Shown here in pieces: positions 1-4,870 of a DNA stretch of 5,263 nucleotides; within the stretch, counting starts at the first letter, position 1, and each line of letters starts with the position of its first letter. The DNA comes from an uncultured Sphingopyxis sp. (GTDB lineage: Bacteria; Pseudomonadota; Alphaproteobacteria; Sphingomonadales; Sphingomonadaceae). The notes beneath the pieces were generated by a model. That model was not told the origin of the DNA. It saw only the letters and a list, made by a program, of their open reading frames with translations, and ran no database searches. The position numbers and the translations under genes are program-made. Where the stretch lies: NCBI GenBank assembly GCA_937957805.1, contig CALFXW010000081.1:1-5263 (forward strand), read 5' to 3'.

Positions 1-67
1 TTCGCATTGATTGCGAAATAATTGCGATAATCGGATATTATTGATTGACACGTTGCGATAATCGCAA
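1..67. promoter_or_regulatory. Operator-like cluster of inverted and direct repeats
   Basis: AT-rich DNA carrying five TGCGA/TCGCA half-sites: 2-6 (reverse), 12-16, 23-27, 54-58 (forward) and 62-66 (reverse). They form an inverted repeat TTCGCA-5 nt-TGCGAA at 1-17, a near-perfect palindrome TTGCGATAATCGCAA at 53-67 (7-bp arms around one base), and a half-matching copy TTGCGATAATCG at 22-33. Neighbouring forward half-sites at 12 and 23 are 11 bases apart, one helical turn. Placement directly before a long co-oriented gene chain fits binding by a phage repressor or Cro-like protein. An iteron-type replication origin is the alternative. The cognate regulator is not in the window. Confidence 0.6.
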
Positions 68-73
68 TAAACA
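45..73 (+). promoter_or_regulatory. Candidate sigma70-type promoter for the operon
   Basis: A perfect -35 hexamer TTGACA lies at 45-50. The best-spaced -10 candidates are weak: TAAACA at 68-73 (17-base spacer) or AATAAA at 66-71 (15-base spacer). TGCGATAAT at 54-62 resembles an extended -10 but has no good -35. The palindrome at 53-67 lies between the -35 and either -10, so a bound regulator would block polymerase. The -35 is seen directly; the promoter as a whole is inferred. Confidence 0.45.
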
Positions 74-83
74 CCTCCCATAG

Positions 84-106
84 CCGACGAGCACAGCGCT
101 TGTCGG
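84..106 (+). promoter_or_regulatory. Leader hairpin before the first gene
   Basis: CCGACGAGC (84-92) pairs with GCTTGTCGG (98-106) to give a 9-bp stem with one G-U wobble and the 5-base loop ACAGC. It ends four bases before the ribosome binding site GGAG at 111-114. No T-run follows, so it is not a simple rho-independent terminator. If transcription starts near base 80 it would sit at the extreme 5' end of the mRNA, where it could stabilise the message or tune initiation. Confidence 0.5.
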
Positions 107-121
107 GACGGGAGACGAAAC

Positions 122-406
122 ATGCAATCACATGCAAACACATGGGTAGAGGCCGCGAAGGCTCGCCCGGTATGCTGCATCGGCCAGCATAGCCCTGCCG
201 ATATGCGCGCGCTCAGTGCCGCCGTTCGTAGCGGCGAACTGGTCAAGCGCCGCGCCCCCTTCGCTGGGGGCTTCGGCGCAATGAAAACATATTATGCCGC
301 GAGCGATGTGGCGTTCGACATCTGGCAGACGGAGCAAGTTGCGCACTTTGGCTTGTGCCAAATGCTGGACAACGCCAATCGCCGTGCCGCGCAGGTGCAA
401 TCATGA
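122..406 (+). CDS. Small phage protein, possible winged-helix DNA-binding
   Basis: First gene of the chain, 94 aa, starting at ATG 122 with GGAG seven bases upstream (111-114). The family is not recognised with certainty. Residues 27-44 (D-M-R-A-L-S-A-A-V-R-S-G-E-L-V-K-R-R) have the pattern of the recognition helix and turn of a winged helix. A Gly-rich, aromatic stretch follows (F-A-G-G-F-G-A-M-K-T-Y-Y, 47-58) that could be the beta wing. The position right after the operator region suits a small regulator or replication accessory protein. A GC-rich hairpin (inner stem 254-259/266-271) lies in the DNA of the wing segment, probably a codon side effect. The stop overlaps the next start as ATGA at 403-406. 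The gene looks real; the DNA-binding role is only inferred. Confidence 0.7.
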   Translation: MQSHANTWVEAAKARPVCCIGQHSPADMRALSAAVRSGELVKRRAPFAGGFGAMKTYYAASDVAFDIWQTEQVAHFGLCQMLDNANRRAAQVQS

Positions 407-903
407 GCGCCCTCCCCATCAGCCGCCCAGACGTCACCATCGTTGGCTACGCGCCACACACAGGCTTCGACCCGTGCGATGGTCACGATCCGCACGTTGC
501 ATCGTCGCCTAGCGACCCTCTTGCTCCATACAGCACCAGGTTCACCGCATGGCGGGTGAGTGAAACAACGGGGGCGGCGCATCCGGTAGCCACGACAGGG
601 CGTTGTCTGGATGATGTGCGCGACGAACTGTTAATCGTCTGTGCGCACAAAGACATTTTCCTCATCCGCGAGGAAACCGTCACGGGTGCGCAGACCGTCC
701 ACCAGTATGCGGTCAAAACCAAAGGCAAGCCTTCTTATCGCCGCATTGGCAATGAGGTCAGGCGCGGGCAGGACGTCCACGCGGTCAAGATAATGACGCT
801 ATCTGTGGCTGCGTTCGTGCCCATTGAGCCTTGGCGCTGGACGCCGGGCTGTGACGTGGTTGGCAATATCCACAATGACATTATTGAAGGGGTGGCAGCA
901 TGA
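403..903 (+). CDS. Hypothetical phage protein (166 aa)
   Basis: The start is taken at ATG 403, which overlaps the previous TGA (ATGA). An in-frame ATG at 355 is rejected because it lies deep inside the upstream gene. I do not recognise the family. The N-terminal third (about 1-65) is rich in Pro, His, Ser and Thr and looks loosely structured. From about residue 68 there is a more regular segment: a helix-like C-L-D-D-V-R-D-E-L stretch, then I-F-L-I-R-E-E-T-V and H-Q-Y-A-V-K-T, which look like beta strands, then a basic patch (K-T-K-G-K-P-S-Y-R-R). It ends W-R-W-T-P-G-C-D-V-V-G. No signal peptide, membrane segment or catalytic motif is evident. It lies in the operon ahead of the recombination genes, so an early accessory role is likely but unproven. 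Confidence 0.72.
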   Translation: MSALPISRPDVTIVGYAPHTGFDPCDGHDPHVASSPSDPLAPYSTRFTAWRVSETTGAAHPVATTGRCLDDVRDELLIVCAHKDIFLIREETVTGAQTVHQYAVKTKGKPSYRRIGNEVRRGQDVHAVKIMTLSVAAFVPIEPWRWTPGCDVVGNIHNDIIEGVAA

Positions 904-1067
904 CCACCCACAGCCCGCACAGCGGCTTCACGCCGCGCGTCATCGCAGAGCAGGAGCGCACAGGCACCAACCGCGCCGCCGCGCCGTTAGTTGGCGACAA
1001 GCCGTCGCTGATGTGGCGGTTCGTCCATGCCGCGCTGCGGCCATTGTTGGGAAGAGCAAGACCATGA
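900..1067 (+). CDS. Small protein with GTNRAAAP motif (55 aa)
   Basis: Overlaps the previous stop as ATGA (900-903), with GAAGGGG at 886-892 as a well-spaced ribosome binding site. Translation gives 55 aa: a His/Pro-rich start (M-T-T-H-S-P-H-S-G-F), a central G-T-N-R-A-A-A-P at residues 22-29, and a Trp- and Arg-containing C-terminal helix (L-M-W-R-F-V-H-A-A-L-R-P-L). The central motif and overall plan recur in the 50-aa product at 3307-3459, including 24 of 26 identical bases, so the two are probably paralogues. Function unknown. A short amphipathic, basic C-terminus could bind nucleic acid or a protein partner; that is speculation. Confidence 0.62.
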   Translation: MTTHSPHSGFTPRVIAEQERTGTNRAAAPLVGDKPSLMWRFVHAALRPLLGRARP

Positions 1068-1156
1068 CCCACGCACTCGCCACCATCGCCTTTGCCGTCG
1101 TCGCTGTCGCCGCGCTGGCAAGCATCATCCATGACATTGAAAGGAACCCGCTGTGA
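1064..1156 (+). CDS. 30-aa single-span membrane peptide
   Basis: Starts at ATG 1064, overlapping the previous stop (ATGA), with a GGGAAGAG-type purine tract just upstream. The 30-aa product is almost one hydrophobic helix: residues about 4-22 (A-L-A-T-I-A-F-A-V-V-A-V-A-A-L-A-S-I-I), followed by a charged tail H-D-I-E-R-N-P-L. This is one predicted membrane span with a short charged end. The hydrophobic composition and exact coupling at both ends argue that it is translated. It could be an inner-membrane accessory peptide, but its role is unknown; it could also exist mainly to couple translation into the ERF gene. Confidence 0.55.
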   Translation: MTHALATIAFAVVAVAALASIIHDIERNPL

Positions 1157-1764
1157 ACGTCTACCAAGCAATAGCCGCAGTCCAAGGCGAGCTGGCAAAA
1201 GTCGGTATCGCCAAGGGACGGCGTAACCAGCAACAGGGCTACAATTTTCGCGGTATTGACGAGGTTTACGCCGCGCTGTCGCCCTTGCTGGCCAAGTATC
1301 AGCTTTGCGTCATTCCGCGCTGCCTTGAGCGCACACTTGTTGAAGGGCGCACGGCAAAGGGCAACCCGCTGTTTACCGTGACGGTGCGCGCCGAGTTTGA
1401 TTTTGTGTCGGCAGAGGATGGCAGCACCCACACCGCCGCGACATATGGCGAGGCGATGGACACCGCCGACAAGGCGACGAACAAAGCCATGAGCGCAGCT
1501 TACAAATACGCCGCCTTTATGACGTTCGCTATCCCGACAGAGGGCGACAATGACGCTGACGCCGTGACGCATGAGGTAGCGGCCACAAAAATCACGGATG
1601 AACAGCGCGAACATCTCCTGCATCTCGCCAGTGAAGTGGGCGCAGACCTTGAGGCATTTTGCCGGTTTTACAAGATCGGCGCGGTGCCAGATTTGCCCGC
1701 CTCATCGTTTGAACACGCAAAGAAGGCGCTGGAAAGCAAGCGCACGAAGAAGGAACCAGCATGA
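1153..1764 (+). CDS. erf: ERF-family single-strand DNA annealing protein
   Basis: Recognised as an ERF (essential recombination function) family recombinase, which anneals complementary single strands for phage recombination and end repair. The 203-aa product has the family signatures Y-N-F-R-G-I-D-E-V-Y at 30-39 followed by A-L-S-P-L-L-A-K, and G-E-A-M-D-T-A-D-K-A-T-N-K-A at 99-112 continuing into A-A-Y-K-Y-A-A-F-M-T-F-A-I-P-T-E (115-130). A charged C-terminal segment (about 145-203, ending K-R-T-K-K-E-P-A) probably forms a small accessory domain. The start is GTG 1153, overlapping the previous TGA as GTGA, with AAGGA at 1141-1145. It is coupled to the exonuclease by ATGA at 1761-1764, as expected for partners that resect and anneal. 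Length is near the family norm and no defect is seen. Confidence 0.93.
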   Translation: MNVYQAIAAVQGELAKVGIAKGRRNQQQGYNFRGIDEVYAALSPLLAKYQLCVIPRCLERTLVEGRTAKGNPLFTVTVRAEFDFVSAEDGSTHTAATYGEAMDTADKATNKAMSAAYKYAAFMTFAIPTEGDNDADAVTHEVAATKITDEQREHLLHLASEVGADLEAFCRFYKIGAVPDLPASSFEHAKKALESKRTKKEPA

Positions 1765-2390
1765 CCGACCAACGCACCCCAGAATGGTTTGCCCAGCGCG
1801 CAGGAAAGGTGACCGCCTCTTGCATTGCCGACATCATGGCGACAACCAAAAGCGGCCCTGCCGCGTCCCGCGCGAACTATTTGGCAAAGCTGGTTGCCGA
1901 GCGGCTGACCGGCGAAGTGGAACAGGGCTTTACCAATGCCGCGATGCAGCATGGCATCGACACAGAAGCGGAGGCGCGTGACGCTTACAGCTTTCTCCAT
2001 AGTTGCACGGTCATCGAAGTCGGCTTTTGCCCTCATCCGACCATCGGCATGGCCGGGGCATCGCCAGACGGCCTTGTGGGTGACGACGGCCTTGTTGAGA
2101 TCAAGTGCCCATCGACCGCGACACACATAGCCACACTGCGCGGCGGCAACATTCCCGACAAATACGTCAAGCAAATGATGTTCCAGATGGCCTGCACCGG
2201 TCGGCAATGGTGTGACTTTGCTAGTTACGACCCGCGCTTGCCGGTTGAAATGAGGTTGCACGTCCAGCGGATCCTCCGTGACGACGACGCGATTGCCAAT
2301 ATTGAAACCGCTGTCGTTAATTTTCTCGCAGACGTTGACGCGACGGTAGCCGACTTGATGGGCCGCTACATGAAGGAGGCAGCAGAATGA
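1761..2390 (+). CDS. YqaJ / lambda-Exo-type recombination exonuclease
   Basis: A 209-aa YqaJ-family alkaline exonuclease (PD-(D/E)XK fold) that would digest the 5' strand of duplex ends to expose single strands for ERF. Motifs in order: R-T-P-E-W-F-A-Q-R-A-G-K-V-T-A-S (5-20, typical N-terminal signature); H-G-I-D-T-E-A-E-A-R (64-73), whose E71 matches the conserved helical Glu; G-A-S-P-D-G (99-104) with catalytic D103; and V-E-I-K-C-P (112-117) with E113 and K115. A downstream Y-V-K-Q-M-M-F-Q-M motif completes the core. All key residues are present. ATG 1761 overlaps the ERF stop, with AGAAGGA at 1748-1754. Its end overlaps the SSB start, so the three genes are translationally linked. Confidence 0.93.
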   Translation: MTDQRTPEWFAQRAGKVTASCIADIMATTKSGPAASRANYLAKLVAERLTGEVEQGFTNAAMQHGIDTEAEARDAYSFLHSCTVIEVGFCPHPTIGMAGASPDGLVGDDGLVEIKCPSTATHIATLRGGNIPDKYVKQMMFQMACTGRQWCDFASYDPRLPVEMRLHVQRILRDDDAIANIETAVVNFLADVDATVADLMGRYMKEAAE

Positions 2391-2845
2391 GCCTAAACCA
2401 GTGCAGTTTTATCGGCAATCTAGGTGCCGACCCTGAAATTAAAGAATTTTCCAGCGGCGACAAGATTTGCAACCTGCGGATCGCCGTCAGTGAAAAATGG
2501 AAAGACAAAAACACAGGCGAGCGCAAAGAGCGCACCGAATGGGTGAGTATTGTCATCAACGGCGCGCTGGTTGGCGTTGCCGAAAAATATTTGCGCAAGG
2601 GTAGCAAAATATTCATCCAAGGCCAGATGCGCACCCGCAAATGGCAGGACCGCGACGGCAACGACCGTTACACGACCGAGGTCAGCGTCGGCGGCATGGG
2701 CGGCGTGCTGCAAATGCTTGACGGCAAACCCGATGGCGAGCGCCAAGGCGCGACCGACACCGCGCGCGAACATGGGTATTCACAAAAACGCGACGCCACT
2801 CCGCCCGCGTTCCCCGATGACCTCGATGATGAGATTCCATTTTAG
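2387..2845 (+). CDS. ssb: Single-stranded DNA-binding protein
   Basis: 152-aa bacterial-type SSB. An OB fold occupies about residues 1-105, with the hallmarks I-G-N-L-G-A-D-P-E near the N-terminus, N-L-R-I-A-V-S-E-K-W, T-E-W-V-S-I-V, Y-L-R-K-G-S-K-I-F-I-Q-G and T-R-K-W-Q-D-R-D-G-N. A short flexible linker then leads to the acidic tip D-D-L-D-D-E-I-P-F, the conserved tail that docks repair and replication proteins. This is a complete phage-encoded SSB that would protect the strand made by the exonuclease upstream. It has the strongest ribosome binding site of the cluster, AAGGAGG at 2373-2379 seven bases before ATG 2387, suggesting high expression. Its TAG stop lies inside the next gene's ribosome binding site region. 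Confidence 0.96.
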   Translation: MSLNQCSFIGNLGADPEIKEFSSGDKICNLRIAVSEKWKDKNTGERKERTEWVSIVINGALVGVAEKYLRKGSKIFIQGQMRTRKWQDRDGNDRYTTEVSVGGMGGVLQMLDGKPDGERQGATDTAREHGYSQKRDATPPAFPDDLDDEIPF

Positions 2846-2854
2846 GAGACTGAA

Positions 2855-3310
2855 ATGGCACATGACACCGCACCCCTAATATTCACCGTCAAGTTTGGCG
2901 CGCTACATCCCGCCAATACGGCGGCTGTTGAGGCGGTCAAAGTCATTCCGCCAGGGCAGGTTAGGGTCGAAATTAAACGCACCCGTGCGAACGAAGCGCG
3001 CCGCCGTTTCTTTTTCACCATGCTGGACGTCGCCGCAAAGGCGTTGACGGACCGAACAGGGTTCGCGTTCGACCAAGAGACGCTGCACGATGAACTGAAG
3101 CGTCGGCTTGGCCTTGGTCAGACATTCACCACACCAAGCGGCGCTACGATATTCAAGCCGTTTTCGACCAGCAACCGCGCGATGACAGAGCCAGAGCGCG
3201 CGCGGTGGACTGATAGGTGCGCCAACATTTTGTCGCATTGGCTTGAATGCCCAATTGCCGATTTGATGGATGAAGTGCGGCGACAATCTGGGGAGGATAT
3301 TACACCATGA
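2855..3310 (+). CDS. Phage recombination-associated protein, distantly NinB/DUF1367-like
   Basis: 151 aa from ATG 2855, with TAGGAG at 2843-2848 (the SSB stop codon is part of the ribosome binding site) and a 6-base spacer. This is the only junction between intact genes in the chain that lacks overlap. The N-terminal half has beta-rich F-T-V-K-F-G-A-L-H-P, then V-R-V-E-I-K-R-T-R-A-N-E-A-R-R-R-F-F-F-T-M-L (about 36-57). The second half has a charged helix with H-D-E-L-K-R-R-L-G-L-G and F-K-P-F-S-T-S-N-R-A-M-T (about 103-112). The R-x-x-x-x-R-x-F-F-x-x-L pattern and the later S-T-S recall phage NinB and DUF1367 proteins, but the match is weak. Position after SSB supports a recombination or replication accessory role. 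Family assignment is tentative; that it is a gene is not. Confidence 0.75.
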   Translation: MAHDTAPLIFTVKFGALHPANTAAVEAVKVIPPGQVRVEIKRTRANEARRRFFFTMLDVAAKALTDRTGFAFDQETLHDELKRRLGLGQTFTTPSGATIFKPFSTSNRAMTEPERARWTDRCANILSHWLECPIADLMDEVRRQSGEDITP

Positions 3311-3459
3311 CCAATCACAACATCGGCGGCTTGCCGATCCACACCAGCGTTGACGGACGTGCTGGCACCAGCCGCGCCGCTGCGCCGTTTGAGGCCAAGC
3401 GCCGCCGCCCGATGACCCTGCGCGCCGTGCAGTGGCTGTGCAGGAAGGAAGGGAAATGA
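3307..3459 (+). CDS. Small protein with GTSRAAAP motif (50 aa)
   Basis: ATG 3307 overlaps the previous stop (ATGA), with GGGGAGGA at 3290-3297 upstream. The 50-aa product carries G-T-S-R-A-A-A-P at residues 20-27, then a basic stretch E-A-K-R-R-R-P-M-T and a Trp-containing helix L-R-A-V-Q-W-L-C-R-K. This mirrors the 55-aa product at 900-1067, which has G-T-N-R-A-A-A-P followed by a Trp/Arg helix. Encoding bases 3364-3389 match 963-988 at 24 of 26 positions. The two likely arose by duplication within the operon. Function unknown; the basic C-terminus would suit nucleic acid binding, which is inference. Confidence 0.62.
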   Translation: MTNHNIGGLPIHTSVDGRAGTSRAAAPFEAKRRRPMTLRAVQWLCRKEGK

Positions 3460-3710
3460 CTGATAAAAAAGGACCGCTGCCGCTTGAGCCAGAAGCAATC
3501 TTGCTTTGTGATGCGTCCACCCAACTCTGCCACATGGTAAGCATAGCAATCAGCTTGAAGCGTATTGCCGATGCGGTGCACGACGCTGGCATGGGCGGCG
3601 CATCCGATGAAGCGCGGGAGCGTTACGCCAAATCCATCTGCTGGACTGCTGACGCCAAGTCACTTGAGGCGCTGGTCGCCGCCGCGTGCAAAGCGGAGCC
3701 GGTGGCATGA
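3456..3710 (+). CDS. Hypothetical phage protein (84 aa)
   Basis: Starts at ATG 3456, inside the overlap with the previous TGA (ATGA). An upstream in-frame start at 3432 is not preferred because of that coupling and the purine-rich AGGAAGGAAGGG tract at 3442-3453. The 84-aa product looks mostly helical: E-A-I-L-L-C-D-A-S-T-Q-L-C-H-M-V-S-I-A-I-S-L-K-R, then I-A-D-A-V-H-D-A-G, a Gly-rich turn, and E-A-R-E-R-Y-A-K-S and A-K-S-L-E-A-L-V-A-A-A-C-K. It has no signal peptide or confident membrane span, although residues about 15-33 are moderately hydrophobic. Cysteines (19, 25 and two later) do not form a recognisable zinc motif. Family not recognised. Confidence 0.68.
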   Translation: MTDKKGPLPLEPEAILLCDASTQLCHMVSIAISLKRIADAVHDAGMGGASDEARERYAKSICWTADAKSLEALVAAACKAEPVA

Positions 3711-4102
3711 GCGGCGTCCGCTACCTCAAATGGGTCACGCGCGACATGCTCCGCGCCGAGCCTGACGCCCGCTTTGTCTTTGGCGACAATTGCAAGCGTG
3801 TCGGGCTGGGTGGACAGGCGGCTGCGATGCGCGGGGAGCCAAACGCCATCGGCGTCGCAACACTCTATGCGCCCGGCGATTTTTACCGCCCCGGCTCAAT
3901 CATCGCTTTGGCCACGGTGGCCGACGATCTGGTCAATGTCGCATCCGCGATTGAGGAAGGCCGAACGGTCTACGTCCCCGCCGATGGGCTGGGGACCGGC
4001 CTCGCACGGCTTCCCGAGTTCGCGCCCGACATTGCCAATCTCATCACCGCATTTTTCCGCGCTTGCCCCGGCGAGCGCTGTCCTTGGGAGTTTGTATCGT
4101 GA
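3707..4102 (+). CDS. Phage FGDN/GGQA/RGEPNA-family protein of unknown function
   Basis: 131 aa from ATG 3707 (ATGA overlap; GGAG at 3695-3698). I recognise the motif set from a phage-associated uncharacterised family (DUF7831-like; the exact name is from memory): F-V-F-G-D-N at 23-28, G-L-G-G-Q-A at 33-38, R-G-E-P-N-A-I-G-V at 42-50, and a second Gly loop P-A-D-G-L-G-T-G-L-A at 91-100, followed by L-P-E-F-A-P. Two Gly-rich loops, with invariant-looking Asn, Gln and Arg between them, suggest a compact nucleotide or ADP-ribose-binding fold, perhaps macro-like. That is inference; no catalytic activity is shown. Length fits a single complete domain. It is coupled to the repeat protein downstream through GTGA at 4099-4102. 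Confidence 0.75.
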   Translation: MSGVRYLKWVTRDMLRAEPDARFVFGDNCKRVGLGGQAAAMRGEPNAIGVATLYAPGDFYRPGSIIALATVADDLVNVASAIEEGRTVYVPADGLGTGLARLPEFAPDIANLITAFFRACPGERCPWEFVS

Positions 4103-4758
4103 CCGAAATCAAGAAACCGCGCGCGAAAAAGGCCGCGAAGGAAACCGCCATCCCTGCGATCAAGGGGATGAATCTTGATATGACGTGTCACCCGAGCGGC
4201 GGCAGTCTGGTGCAGTTTGAGGTCGGCAAGACCTATGAGGTCGCGGGGCCGATCAAGGCTTGCAAGAACGGCCTCCACGCCTGCCCTGTCGATGACGAAG
4301 CCAGCCCGCTCGCTGTTTTTGAGCACTATGCGCCGGGCACATCGCGCTACTTTGAGGTCGTCGCCAGTGGCGACACGGACCGCGACGGAAACAAGATAGC
4401 TGCTGCGAAGCTGACCATCGGTGTTGAGGTAGGCATCGGCGACCTGACGCGGCGATTTGTCGATTGGGTGATTAGCCGGGCAAAGCCGACTGGCGCGGCG
4501 TCGAACAGCGGCGCCCGTGGCGCGGCGACGAACAGCGGCTACCAAGGCGCGGCGACGAACAGCGGCGACTATGGCGCGGCCATGTCTCACGCATTCGGCG
4601 GCAAGGTTATGTGCGCGGGCGATGACCAAGCGCTCTACGCCTCCGAAATCAGCAATGACGGCAAACTGGTCTCCAACGCCTGCGGCATTACGGGCCGCGA
4701 CGGTATCGAGGCGGGCGTTTGGTATGTCTGCCGCGACGGAAAGCTGGTGGCAGCATGA
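4099..4758 (+). CDS. Phage repeat protein (DUF7666-like), unknown function
   Basis: 219 aa from GTG 4099, chosen because it overlaps the previous stop (GTGA) and has GGGAG at 4086-4090. In-frame TTG 4063 would lie inside the upstream gene. After a Lys-rich tail (5-14) comes a globular part: K-G-M-N-L-D-M-T-C (22-30), F-E-V-G-K-T-Y-E (40-47) and A-C-K-N-G-L-H-A-C-P (54-63), with a conserved-looking Cys/His trio C55, H60, C62. Residues 132-158 are three 9-residue repeats G-A-A-[S/T]-N-S-G-x-x, each from a 27-base unit, with a partial fourth. The C-terminus has I-T-G-R-D-G-I-E-A-G-V-W-Y and R-D-G-K-L. This plan matches a phage family with variable numbers of G-A-A-T-x-S-G repeats (DUF7666 from memory). 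The repeats may form a small beta-solenoid. Function unknown. Confidence 0.78.
   Translation: MTEIKKPRAKKAAKETAIPAIKGMNLDMTCHPSGGSLVQFEVGKTYEVAGPIKACKNGLHACPVDDEASPLAVFEHYAPGTSRYFEVVASGDTDRDGNKIAAAKLTIGVEVGIGDLTRRFVDWVISRAKPTGAASNSGARGAATNSGYQGAATNSGDYGAAMSHAFGGKVMCAGDDQALYASEISNDGKLVSNACGITGRDGIEAGVWYVCRDGKLVAA
4492..4580 (+). repeat. 27-base tandem repeat in the repeat-protein gene
   Basis: Three consecutive 27-base units start at 4492, 4519 and 4546, with a partial fourth at 4573-4580. Each begins GGCGCGGCG and contains CGAACAGCGGC; differences are concentrated in the last six bases, which encode the two variable residues (A-R, Y-Q, D-Y). Period and frame are kept exactly, so copy number can change by slippage or recombination without breaking the reading frame. 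Confidence 0.9.
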
Positions 4759-4768
4759 ACGCGCGCAT

Positions 4769-4870
4769 CATTCGCAGATCGGTGTGACGCAGAAGACCGC
4801 TTGGTTTATGCTCCAACGGTTGCGCGAAGCCTGCGGCAATGACCCTACCGAACTGGCGGGGATCGCATGA
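4769..4870 (+). pseudogene. IS1595-family transposase fragment
   Basis: Reading from 4769 gives 33 residues to TGA 4868-4870. The core Q-I-G-V-T-Q-K-T-A-W-F-M-L-Q-R-L-R-E-A and the following C-G-N-D match the helix-turn-helix segment of IS1595-family (ISXO2-like) transposases, where the DDE/DDN catalytic part normally follows directly (a V-E-I-D-E-T-Y type motif). Here translation stops after L-A-G-I-A, so the catalytic domain, the N-terminal zinc-binding region and both IS ends are missing. There is no usable start: upstream, the frame is the shadow of the repeat-protein gene. ATG 4755 (ATGA overlap with the previous gene) opens a different frame that ends after 10 residues at 4787. It may be the broken N-terminus of a gene hit by the insertion. 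An assembly or recombination chimera is possible. Confidence 0.7.

Noticed and set aside
247..279. GC-rich two-part hairpin (247-251/275-279 and 254-259/266-271)
   Set aside because: It lies wholly inside the first gene, has no T-run, and is expected now and then in GC-rich coding DNA; not called a terminator.
439..935. Similar P-H-[S/T]-G-F-x-P near the N-termini of the 166-aa and 55-aa proteins
   Set aside because: Only a seven-residue resemblance with no wider similarity, so it may be chance.
824..1063. Longer upstream start for the membrane peptide frame
   Set aside because: The upstream part overlaps the end of the 166-aa gene and all of the 55-aa gene; ATG 1064 has the ATGA overlap and a purine tract.
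940..1623. Long minus-strand frame (227 codons) opposite the ERF gene
   Set aside because: It is a shadow of the ERF coding strand; the + strand protein has clear family motifs and coupled ends.
2903..3592. Long minus-strand frame (229 codons)
   Set aside because: It crosses three coupled + strand genes, is Cys/Trp/Ser-rich in a non-protein-like way, and has no supporting ribosome binding site or motif.
4492..4580. Possible CRISPR-like array
   Set aside because: Units are contiguous, without unique spacers, and keep the reading frame; it is a coding tandem repeat.
3970..4629. Minus-strand frame with R-R-R-A repeats
   Set aside because: The repeats are only the reverse reading of the 27-base tandem units of the + strand repeat protein.
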